Assembly: GCA_900320055.1 (NCBI GenBank)
Contig: ONQS01000020.1
Coordinates: 1-41,235, forward strand
Length of the DNA: 41,235 bases
Direction of reading: 5' to 3'
Origin: an uncultured Prevotellaceae bacterium
Lineage (GTDB): Bacteria; Bacteroidota; Bacteroidia; Bacteroidales; Muribaculaceae
In this document: piece by piece, positions 16,964 through 24,361 of the stretch
Position numbering within the stretch: the first letter of the stretch is position 1
Layout: each line of letters opens with the position of its first letter
Program-made: the position numbers and the translations under genes
Notes under the pieces: model-generated
Database searches by the model: none
Told to the model about the DNA's origin: nothing
Seen by the model: only the letters and a program-made list of their open reading frames with translations

Positions 16964-19210
16964 ATGGTAGAATTAATCAAACAAGGAGTTTACTTAATCA
17001 ACGGTAACGAAATTCGCACTGATGCAACTGGTCTTCCCACGCCTGACGAGGCACGTGAGAACACCATCACCTACGGCATCCTGCGCTCACACGACGTGGA
17101 TGGCAGCAAGGGTAAGAAAATGCGCATCCGCTTTGACGCGATGATGTCGCACGACATCACCTACGTGGGCATTATCCAAACCGCCCGCGCCAGTGGTCTC
17201 GAGAAGTTCCCCCTGCCCTATGCAATGACCAACTGCCACAACTCGTTGTGCGCCGTGGGCGGCACGATCAACGAGGATGACCACGTGTTCGGTCTGTCGG
17301 CAGCCAAGAAGTATGGCGGTATCTACGTTCCCGCCAACCAGGCCGTTATCCACCAGTTTGCCCGCGAGGCTATGGTGAAGTGCGGTAACATGATTCTGGG
17401 TAGCGATAGCCACACCCGCTACGGTTCGCTCGGTAACATGGGCGTCGGCGAAGGCGGTGGCGAACTCGTGAAGCAGTTGCTGCGCAACACTTGGGACATC
17501 AACGCACCCGAGGTTGTTCTGGTATGGCTGGAAGGCGCACCCCGCAAGGGTGTAGGTCCCCACGATGTTGCTATCTCGCTCGTAAAGGCTACCTTCGAGA
17601 GCGGCTTTGTTAAGAACAAGGTGCTCGAGTTTGCCGGCCCTGGCGTGAAGAATCTGCCCATCGACTTCCGTAACGGTATCGATATCATGACCACCGAGAC
17701 CACCTGCTTGAGTTCAATCTGGGTAACCGACGACGAGGTGAAGCACCACTACGAGATTCACAAGCGTCCCGAGGACTTCCGCGTGCTCGAGCCCGGTAAG
17801 GTGGCATACTACGACAGCATGATCAAGATCGACCTGAGCACTCAGGAGTGTATGATCGCTCTTCCCTACCACCCCAGCAACGCCTTCACCATCCACGAGT
17901 TGCAGGCCAATCCCACCGAGATCCTGCGCAAGGTCGAGGAAGACACCAAGAAGCGCTTCGGCGACAAGGTTCAGTGCGACCTCGTTGACAAGGTGATGAA
18001 GGACGGCAAGGTTCAGGCCGACCAAGGTATCATCGCTGGCTGCTCTGGCGGTACCTATGACAACCTGAGCGCTGCTGCCAGCATCATGCGCGGCAAGAGC
18101 ATCGGTAACGACTACTTCACCATGAGCGCTTATCCCCAGTCGGTTCCCGTCTACATGGCAGCCGTGCGTCAGCACATCGTTGAGGAGTTGCTCGAGACCG
18201 GTACAATCATCAAGCCCGCCTTCTGCGGTCCTTGCTTCGGTGCCGGCGACGTTCCCAGCAACAATGGTCTGAGTATCCGTCACACCACCCGTAACTTCCC
18301 CAACCGCGAGGGTTCGAAGCCTGGCCAGGGTCAGATCTCGCTGGTAGCCCTGATGGACGCCCGCTCCATCGCAGCCACCGCTGCTAACGGAGGCGTTATC
18401 ACCGCCGCTACCGACGTTGACTACACCGACGACCACAAGCCCTATGAGTATGACGAGCGCATCTATGAGCGCCGCGTATACTACGGCTTTGGCAAGGCTG
18501 ATGCCGACGTTGAACTGCGCTACGGTCCCAACATCAAGGATTGGCCCAAGATGTATCGCATGGAGGACAACATGCTGCTCGAACTGGCAGCCGTTATCCA
18601 CGACAGCGTAACCACCACCGACGAGTTGATCCCCAGCGGTGAGACTTCGAGTTACCGCTCCAACCCCCTGAAACTCTCCGAGTTTGCCCTGTCACGCCGC
18701 GTGCCTGAGTATGTAGGCCTGAGCAAGCGCATCCAGGAGCAGGATCACGAGCGCCGCGACGGCAAGTGCCCGCAGCACGTGCTTGACGCACTCGCTAAGG
18801 TAGGTGCTAAGCCCGAAAACACCTCATTTGGCTCATGCGTATTCGCCCACAAGCCCGGTGACGGTTCCGCCCGTGAGCAGGCCGCTTCATGCCAGAAGGT
18901 GCTCGGTGGCGACGCCAACATCTGCTACGAGTACGCAACCAAGCGCTATCGCAGCAACTGCATCAACTGGGGTATCGTTCCCTTCACCATCGGTGCCGAT
19001 GTTGAGTTTAACTACAACCCCGGTGACATGGTATTTGTTCCCGGCATCCGTGAGGCTATCGTAAGTGGCAAGGAGGAAATCGATGCCAAGGTTATCGCAG
19101 CCGATGGCGTGCATGACCTGCACCTGTACTTCCAGAACCTGACCGCCGACGAGCGCACCATCCTCGCCGAGGGCTGCCTGATGAACTTCTACGCTTCACA
19201 GAAGAAGTAA
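16964..19210 (+). CDS. Aconitase-family hydratase (probable aconitate hydratase)
   Basis: Aconitase interconverts citrate and isocitrate with a 4Fe-4S cluster. The 748-residue protein has the family blocks 'GSDSHTRYGSLGNMGVGEGG' (about residues 145-164) and the three cluster ligands Cys248 ('TTCLSS'), Cys421 and Cys424 ('FCGPCFGAG'). 'VALMDARSIAATAANGG' and the late swivelling domain follow. The length fits the mitochondrial-like aconitase class reported from Bacteroides rather than E. coli AcnA (about 890), although the N-terminus ('LIKQGVYLINGNEI') is unlike classical members and leaves room for a related substrate. It begins 35 nt after the citC-citG fusion without a visible promoter, so it is probably part of that unit. 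Confidence 0.85.
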   Translation: MVELIKQGVYLINGNEIRTDATGLPTPDEARENTITYGILRSHDVDGSKGKKMRIRFDAMMSHDITYVGIIQTARASGLEKFPLPYAMTNCHNSLCAVGGTINEDDHVFGLSAAKKYGGIYVPANQAVIHQFAREAMVKCGNMILGSDSHTRYGSLGNMGVGEGGGELVKQLLRNTWDINAPEVVLVWLEGAPRKGVGPHDVAISLVKATFESGFVKNKVLEFAGPGVKNLPIDFRNGIDIMTTETTCLSSIWVTDDEVKHHYEIHKRPEDFRVLEPGKVAYYDSMIKIDLSTQECMIALPYHPSNAFTIHELQANPTEILRKVEEDTKKRFGDKVQCDLVDKVMKDGKVQADQGIIAGCSGGTYDNLSAAASIMRGKSIGNDYFTMSAYPQSVPVYMAAVRQHIVEELLETGTIIKPAFCGPCFGAGDVPSNNGLSIRHTTRNFPNREGSKPGQGQISLVALMDARSIAATAANGGVITAATDVDYTDDHKPYEYDERIYERRVYYGFGKADADVELRYGPNIKDWPKMYRMEDNMLLELAAVIHDSVTTTDELIPSGETSSYRSNPLKLSEFALSRRVPEYVGLSKRIQEQDHERRDGKCPQHVLDALAKVGAKPENTSFGSCVFAHKPGDGSAREQAASCQKVLGGDANICYEYATKRYRSNCINWGIVPFTIGADVEFNYNPGDMVFVPGIREAIVSGKEEIDAKVIAADGVHDLHLYFQNLTADERTILAEGCLMNFYASQKK

Positions 19211-19230
19211 ATCCTCATAAGAATAATTGA

Positions 19231-19265
19231 CCTGCCCCTGGGTAATGTGCCCAGGGCAGGCTTTA
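19231..19265 (+). terminator. GC-rich hairpin between aconitase and icd
   Basis: CCTGCCCCTGGG (19231-19242) pairs with CCCAGGGCAGG (19250-19260) with one bulged C, followed by CTTTAT. The T run is short, so it may only reduce read-through into icd. No consensus promoter is visible before icd. Confidence 0.55.
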
Positions 19266-19327
19266 TCGCAAGAAACAACATTTTATATTATCATTTTTTA
19301 TAAACGAAACTGATTTAACTGACAATC

Positions 19328-20542
19328 ATGATCGAGAAAATTAAAATGACGACCCCCATCGTGGAGATGGACGGTGACGAGATGACCCGCATCCTGTGGA
19401 AGATGATCAAGGACGACCTGATTCTTCCGTTTGTTGACCTCAAGAGTGAGTACTATGACCTGGGTCTGGTAAAGCGCGACGAGACTGGTGACAAGATCAC
19501 CGTCGAGGCTGCCGAGGCTACCAAGAAGTATGGTGTTGCCGTTAAGTGCGCCACCATCACCCCGAACCTGAAACGTATGGACGAGTACAAACTTCACGAG
19601 ATGTGGAAGAGCCCCAACGGCACCATCCGTTCGATCCTCGACGGTACCGTATTCCGCGCTCCCATCACCATCCCGAGCATCCACCCCGTTGTAAAGAACT
19701 GGGAGAAGCCCATCACCATCGCTCGTCACGCTTATGGCGACGTTTACAAGAGCGTTGAGTTGCGTGCCGACGAGCCCGGTACCGCCAAGTTGGTCTTCGA
19801 CGGTGTTAGCGGTAAGCACGAGGAGATCGTGATCCACGAGTTCAAGGGCGAGGGCGTCCTCCAAGGTATGCACAACCTGGACAAGTCGATCCGTTCGTTT
19901 GCCCACAGTTGCTTCAAGTATGCTATCGATACCAAGCAGGATCTGTGGTTCTCGACCAAGGACACCATCAGCAAGAAGTATGACGCTCAGTTCCGCATCA
20001 TCTTTGAGGAGGTTTACGAGCAGAACTACAAGGCTGAATTCGAGAAGTTGGGTCTGGAATACTTCTACACCCTGATCGACGACGCTGTTGCTCGCGTGAT
20101 CCGCAGCAAGGGTGGTTACATCTGGGCTTGCAAGAACTATGACGGCGACGTGATGAGCGACATGGTCAGCACCGCTTTCGGTTCACTGGCTATGATGACC
20201 AGCGTGCTGGTTAGCCCCGACGGCAACTACGAGTATGAGGCTGCCCACGGTACCGTAACCCGCCACTACTACAAGTATCTGAAAGGCGAGGAGACCTCGA
20301 CCAACCCCATGGCTACCATCTTTGCATGGAGCGGTGCCCTGCGCAAGCGCGGTGAGAAGGATGGTCTGAAGGACCTCATGAACTTTGGTGACCAACTCGA
20401 GGCTGCTTGCTTCGACACGCTGAATGCCGGTATCGTTACCAAGGACCTCGTGAACCTGATGGAAGGTGTTGAGGCCAAGGCTGTGAACAGCGCCGACTTC
20501 ATCAAGGCCATCCGCGCCAACCTCGAGAAGCGCCTCGGCTAA
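19328..20542 (+). CDS. icd: Isocitrate dehydrogenase, NADP-type (eukaryotic-like subfamily)
   Basis: IDH oxidatively decarboxylates isocitrate to 2-oxoglutarate, or carboxylates in reverse. The 404-residue protein matches the homodimeric eukaryotic-like class: 'VEMDGDEMTRILWKMIKDDLI'-type start (in pieces, about residues 12-32), 'CATITPNLKRMDEYKL', 'SPNGTIRSILDGTVFRAPI' (substrate binding, about 98-116), 'YDGDVMSDMVSTAFGSLAMMTSVLVSPDG' and 'AAHGTVTRHYYKY' (cofactor region). An alternative ATG lies at 19346. It supplies 2-oxoglutarate for glutamate and closes the citrate lyase-aconitase-IDH set. A strong terminator follows. Confidence 0.96.
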   Translation: MIEKIKMTTPIVEMDGDEMTRILWKMIKDDLILPFVDLKSEYYDLGLVKRDETGDKITVEAAEATKKYGVAVKCATITPNLKRMDEYKLHEMWKSPNGTIRSILDGTVFRAPITIPSIHPVVKNWEKPITIARHAYGDVYKSVELRADEPGTAKLVFDGVSGKHEEIVIHEFKGEGVLQGMHNLDKSIRSFAHSCFKYAIDTKQDLWFSTKDTISKKYDAQFRIIFEEVYEQNYKAEFEKLGLEYFYTLIDDAVARVIRSKGGYIWACKNYDGDVMSDMVSTAFGSLAMMTSVLVSPDGNYEYEAAHGTVTRHYYKYLKGEETSTNPMATIFAWSGALRKRGEKDGLKDLMNFGDQLEAACFDTLNAGIVTKDLVNLMEGVEAKAVNSADFIKAIRANLEKRLG

Positions 20543-20573
20543 TCCACCCGAAAGGACGTTTCCCTGCAACTTA

Positions 20574-20616
20574 AACGAGAGAGCCCCCACACCAGTGAGG
20601 CCCTCTCGTTATTTTA
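20574..20616 (+). terminator. Terminator after icd (probably bidirectional)
   Basis: Arms AACGAGAG (20574-20581) and CTCTCGTT (20603-20610) enclose a further GCC/GGC pairing and are followed by ATTTTAT. The convergent histidine kinase gene ends at 20680, so it may serve both strands. Confidence 0.8.
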
Positions 20617-20679
20617 TGCCCAGAGAATGCAAACTACTTTGCTATTGAAATCCTTTATCTCTATGAAGATAATCTGATA

Positions 20680-21600
20680 TTATTTCTTGAGCGAGAACTT
20701 AAAGCATAGGCCGCCATTTGTGGGGGCTTGCGCTATAATTGTGCCGCCATGCAGCATAACAGCATTTTTGACAATTGCCAGTCCCAAACCAGTGCCACCT
20801 AACGAGCGGCTACGTCCCTTGTCCACACGATAGAAACGCTCAAACACACGCGACATGTGTTCAACGGGAATGCCTACGCCATTATCACTAAAACTAAAAT
20901 ACCACTTGTCGTCCTGTTCAAAAGCAGATATAGCGATTGTTTTCCCCTCACCCGCATAGTTGATGGCATTGTCCATCAAGTTACGGAAGATACTATAGAT
21001 GAGCGAATTGTTGCCATTGGTAATAATAATTTCAGGCAGATGATTGTAGACCGTCATGTGTTTTGCTCCTGCGGCCAGTGCAGTCTCTTTGATGATATCG
21101 CTGACGATGCTTGAAACATCCACACGTCCCATAGTGATCATCTCAGAGGCATAATCCATGCGGTTGAGCATGGAGATGTCCTGCAACAGGGACGATAGGC
21201 GATGAGCCTGAGACTGCGTGCGCTCAATGAATTGGCGCTGTGTAGAGTCGTCCATTTCGGGGTGCTCGAGAATTGTTTCGGTATAGCCTAATATGCTGGT
21301 CACAGGTGTCTTGAGTTCATGTGAGATGTTCTGGGTAAGTTCTCGGCGCATTTGGGTCTCCTTGTTGATATGCTCCTGATTGATGCGCTCATCCATGCGC
21401 AAGGAATAACGGTGAAGCAAAACGCCTAACGCCGCCATCACGACAAGGGAGAATAACAGCAGATGCCAGTCACTGGTTTCCTCGAATGGCATCAAGAAAT
21501 TGCGGTCATAGTCCTCAAAGAGGATAAAGATGATAGCATAGATGACAAAAATCACCATTACGCTCAGGAACATCTTGCGGCCTTCGGATAGTTTCTTCAT
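20680..21600 (-). CDS. PhoR-like sensor histidine kinase
   Basis: This is a two-component sensor paired with the adjacent regulator. From the ATG at 21600 it has 306 residues: two membrane segments (about 10-27 and 46-63) with a very short periplasmic loop, then a HisKA domain with His94 in 'NISHELKTPVTSIL'. The HATPase domain has 'FRNLMDNAINYA' (N box), 'FSDNGVGI' (G1) and 'GGTGLGLAIVK' (G2). It lacks a large extracytoplasmic sensor domain, as in PhoR kinases that sense through the transporter/PhoU. The ATG overlaps the TGA of the regulator by one base (TGATG). Assignment to phosphate is by context. Confidence 0.85.
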   Translation of the reverse strand: MKKLSEGRKMFLSVMVIFVIYAIIFILFEDYDRNFLMPFEETSDWHLLLFSLVVMAALGVLLHRYSLRMDERINQEHINKETQMRRELTQNISHELKTPVTSILGYTETILEHPEMDDSTQRQFIERTQSQAHRLSSLLQDISMLNRMDYASEMITMGRVDVSSIVSDIIKETALAAGAKHMTVYNHLPEIIITNGNNSLIYSIFRNLMDNAINYAGEGKTIAISAFEQDDKWYFSFSDNGVGIPVEHMSRVFERFYRVDKGRSRSLGGTGLGLAIVKNAVMLHGGTIIAQAPTNGGLCFKFSLKK

Positions 21601-22277
21601 CACACGACAAATAAGTAGCCGAATCCATGACGGGTGACAATGCAAGAGGAGTAACGCCCGATCTTCTTGCGCATGCGGGTGATATTGACATCAACGGTGC
21701 GGTCTGTCACGACCACATCTCTTGGCCAAACCTTGTCGAGCAACTCCTGTCGGGAGAAGACCTGGCCCTGGTTGGCTAAGAAGACCTTCAAGATTTCAAA
21801 CTCGGTTTTGGTCAAGAGTACGGGCTGGCCATCAACGGTAACAGTCATTTTGGTCAGATCCATGACCAGGCCTTCGTGACGCAATTCCTGTACGCTTGAC
21901 GGGGTAGCAGACGTGCGTCCAAGCACGGCCTTGACTCTTGCCACTACCTCGCGCACCGAGAATGGCTTGGCAATGTAGTCATCAGCCCCTAAGTCAAAGC
22001 CATGCAAAGTATCCTCCTCGTCGTTAAGCGCCGTGAGAAAGATAATGGGTACAGCGGCCGTGTCTGGATCCTGCTTGAGCCTTTTGGCAAGTTCAAATCC
22101 CGACATGTGGGGCATCATCACATCCAGCAGCAACAAATCATAATTCGTGATGCCCTGTTGCAAAGCGTCCTCGCCCGAATATGCAGTGTGCACCTCAAAC
22201 CCCGCCGCGGTGAGATTGAAGCGAAGGATCTCACACAGGTCGCGCTCGTCATCTATTACCAATATCTGTTGTTTCAT
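21600..22277 (-). CDS. PhoB-like response regulator (OmpR family)
   Basis: The 225-residue protein has a receiver domain with Asp9/Asp10, phospho-acceptor Asp52 ('LLLLDVMMP') and Lys in 'IAKPFS'. It has a C-terminal winged helix ('LTKTEFEILKVFL', 'VDVNITRMRKKIG'). The start is the ATG at 22277; an in-frame TTG at 22289 is rejected because it lies inside the -7 box. It is transcribed with the kinase. The Na/Pi transporter upstream carries phased repeats of the type PhoB/PhoP proteins bind, which supports a phosphate role, although KdpE- or RprY-like roles cannot be excluded from sequence alone. Confidence 0.87.
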   Translation of the reverse strand: MKQQILVIDDERDLCEILRFNLTAAGFEVHTAYSGEDALQQGITNYDLLLLDVMMPHMSGFELAKRLKQDPDTAAVPIIFLTALNDEEDTLHGFDLGADDYIAKPFSVREVVARVKAVLGRTSATPSSVQELRHEGLVMDLTKMTVTVDGQPVLLTKTEFEILKVFLANQGQVFSRQELLDKVWPRDVVVTDRTVDVNITRMRKKIGRYSSCIVTRHGFGYLFVV

Positions 22278-22286
22278 ATCCGGACG

Positions 22287-22315
22287 CAAAAATAATAAAC
22301 TTTATTGATTCACAA
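22287..22315 (-). promoter_or_regulatory. Promoter of the phoB-phoR-like operon
   Basis: On the minus strand TTG (22315-22313), an 18 bp spacer and TATTTTTG (22294-22287). The ATG at 22277 begins 9 nt further on, so the mRNA is almost leaderless. Confidence 0.7.
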
Positions 22316-22337
22316 CTATTCATCGCAAGACAATGCG

Positions 22338-24029
22338 TTACATCTGTCCAAAACGTGCTTCCACGACATTGATCACATAATCCCCCAACTTCTCCAATTC
22401 ACCTATCAGGTCGCTATAGGCTGTGCCCAGTGCGTAATCATATTGCCGTTCGTCAACAGCCTTTGCATTCTCGGCCCTGAGTTGGTCTCGCAATGCGTTG
22501 ATTTGGTTCTCGTAGTGATAGGCCATCTGCAGGTCTTGGCTCTCGAGCGGTTTTTCCAACACCATGTTCATCTGGTTCAAGGCATTATCGCACAAGGCAA
22601 TCATCTGGTTGAGATGCTGCTGCTGAGTGTCTAAAAAGTCGCGCCCTTGAGAATTGCGTCGCTGTATGGTACGCGCAAGGCGGTAGCACGAGTCACCGAT
22701 GCTCTCGATTTCGCCAATTTCGCGCAGCATCTGCCTCACTTTCATCTTAGATTCATCACTCAGGTGACCATCGCTCACCTGTTCGAGGAATCGAGCGATG
22801 GAGATTTCGACTTCATCGGTGAGATCTTCTTCGTGTTCAATTTGCTGGTAGATCTCTTCGATCTTGTCGCTATTATGCTCATTGAGCATATCACGCACAA
22901 GGCCGAACAACTCCTGCACTCGCTTACCATAGAGGGCCGTCTCCTTCTGGGCTTGCATCACCGCGATTTCGGGCGTCTGTATTAGGTTAGCCTTGATGTA
23001 GAGCAACTTGAAGGGTTCGTCTTTGTCGTTCTTCTTATCGGGAAGCATCCAGCGGACGACTTTCTCCATCTGAGGAATAAAGCCGATGAGTAAGGCGGTA
23101 TTGGTCACATTGAAGCAGGTATGAAACATGGCCAGTACGACGGGAAGTCTCTGGTGCTGTCCTGCAGCCGTCGGGTCATAGCCGACCAGTCGGCACACCA
23201 CATCAACAAACGGGTAGAACACCAGCGTAATCCATATCACACCAAACACATTAAATAAGAGATGGGCGAGAGCGGCACGACGCGCCTCGTTGTTGGCCCC
23301 CAATGCCGCCAGATTGGCAGTCGCTGTTGTACCGATATTCTCGCCCATTACCAAAGCAATGCCCAAATAGATGGGCAACACACCCGTGGAGCACAGTAGT
23401 ATCGTAATCGCCATCACAGCAGCCGACGACTGTACGATGCAAGTGATGACAGTACCAATAGCCAGGAAAATCAAGATTGTGAAGTGACTGCTCGTGTCGA
23501 ATGATGAGAAGAAACTCATCACTGCCTCGTTATGCTCCAGATCCAGTTCCTTGCCGGCATTGCTCAGCAAAACCAGTGAGAAGAACATGAATGCGATGCC
23601 AAACAAGAAATCACCCTTGTAGCGGTGACGCTTGTGGTAGATGAGCAGGATGCCGACCAGAAAAGCGGGAAACACCACATTGGTCAAATCCACGTTGTAT
23701 CCCAGCGACATGATCCACGCCGTCAGCGTGGTGCCGATGTTGGCTCCCATGATGACACTGATGGCTTGCCCGAGTGTGAGGAGGCCTGCCGACACAAACG
23801 AGACCGTCATCACCGTTGTAGCCGATGACGACTGCACCGCACAGGTCACTCCGGCACCAGTCAGCATGCCCATAAAGCGGTTGTTAGTCATTCGCCCAAG
23901 CACATGCCGCAATTGAGGGCCAGCCATCTTCTGCAAGGCTGTACTCATCATGCGCATACCAAATATCAGAAGCCCTAGTGTGCCTAAGATCTTGAGCAAG
24001 ATCATCACATACTGCTGTGTTGTTTCCAT
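22338..24029 (-). CDS. Na+/phosphate cotransporter with C-terminal PhoU-like domain
   Basis: NptA/PNaS-family proteins import phosphate with sodium. The 563-residue protein has two inverted Na/Pi repeats with the signature 'QSSSATTVMTVSF' (about residues 66-78) and 'QSSAAVMAITIL' (about 200-211), each followed by 'GANIGTT' or 'GENIGTT'. A hydrophilic PhoU-like helical domain covers about residues 340-555, ending 'DLIGELEKLGDYVINVVEARFGQM' (in pieces). It lies directly upstream of the PhoB/PhoR-like pair, on the same strand, with its own promoter and a Pho-box-like array. The PhoU tail may couple transport to signalling. Confidence 0.92.
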   Translation of the reverse strand: METTQQYVMILLKILGTLGLLIFGMRMMSTALQKMAGPQLRHVLGRMTNNRFMGMLTGAGVTCAVQSSSATTVMTVSFVSAGLLTLGQAISVIMGANIGTTLTAWIMSLGYNVDLTNVVFPAFLVGILLIYHKRHRYKGDFLFGIAFMFFSLVLLSNAGKELDLEHNEAVMSFFSSFDTSSHFTILIFLAIGTVITCIVQSSAAVMAITILLCSTGVLPIYLGIALVMGENIGTTATANLAALGANNEARRAALAHLLFNVFGVIWITLVFYPFVDVVCRLVGYDPTAAGQHQRLPVVLAMFHTCFNVTNTALLIGFIPQMEKVVRWMLPDKKNDKDEPFKLLYIKANLIQTPEIAVMQAQKETALYGKRVQELFGLVRDMLNEHNSDKIEEIYQQIEHEEDLTDEVEISIARFLEQVSDGHLSDESKMKVRQMLREIGEIESIGDSCYRLARTIQRRNSQGRDFLDTQQQHLNQMIALCDNALNQMNMVLEKPLESQDLQMAYHYENQINALRDQLRAENAKAVDERQYDYALGTAYSDLIGELEKLGDYVINVVEARFGQM

Positions 24030-24055
24030 CTTGATGCTATTTCCTTTAGTTTCTG

Positions 24056-24063
24056 CAAAATTA
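24056..24063 (-). promoter_or_regulatory. -7 box of the Na/Pi transporter gene
   Basis: The minus strand reads TAATTTTG, about 26 nt before the ATG at 24029. No TTTG is present at -33; that position is occupied by the first of the 11-bp repeats. Confidence 0.7.
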
Positions 24064-24085
24064 CATATTGCGGCAGTGCTAACCG

Positions 24086-24124
24086 TTTACGATGACATTA
24101 CAAACCCGTTACTATTTTGTTACA
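24086..24124 (-). promoter_or_regulatory. Four phased 11-bp repeats, candidate Pho box
   Basis: Read on the plus strand the hexamers are TTTACG (24086-24091), ATTACA (24097-24102), GTTACT (24108-24113) and GTTACA (24119-24124), each separated by exactly 5 bp. This is the spacing and near the sequence of PhoB/PhoP boxes (TT[ACT]ACA, 11-bp period). The proximal repeat takes the -33 position of the transporter promoter, as in activator-dependent Pho promoters. Confidence 0.65.
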
Positions 24125-24151
24125 GCCAAACAGCAAGTACCTGTCTGAGAC

Positions 24152-24228
24152 GACTCACGAATCCACGATCTGCAAGGTATAGGGGTCAAGGCTGTGAAAA
24201 GTACCGACCTCGCGAAGCGCCTCGGCTA
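24152..24228 (+). pseudogene. Degenerate copy of the icd 3' end
   Basis: The segment 24186-24228 aligns with the last codons of icd (20474-20541) with 5 mismatches in 43 bases and one clean 24-bp deletion. The shared ends are 'CAAGGCTGTGAA' and 'AAGCGCCTCGGCTA'. Weaker similarity continues upstream to about 24152. It is non-functional and ends in unrelated sequence. Confidence 0.6.
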
Positions 24229-24280
24229 TTTTAACGAGAAGTCCTAATGAGGACGAAGGATAAAAAACGCTACCATACTA

Positions 24281-24311
24281 TTGTTTCTCCGCTCAATTTC
24301 CTTTACATTTG
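24281..24311 (+). promoter_or_regulatory. Promoter of the secreted protein gene
   Basis: TTG (24281-24283), a 20 bp spacer and TACATTTG (24304-24311). Together with the Pho-box array and the icd remnant it accounts for most of the 332-nt gap 24030-24361. Confidence 0.75.
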
Positions 24312-24361
24312 CAGGTGAAAAACCAACTTTTGTTTTAACCTTTAAAATAATGATTCGAGTT

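Noticed and set aside
17714-18601. 295-codon minus-strand open frame
   Set aside because: Antisense to the aconitase gene and lacks any promoter or family motif.
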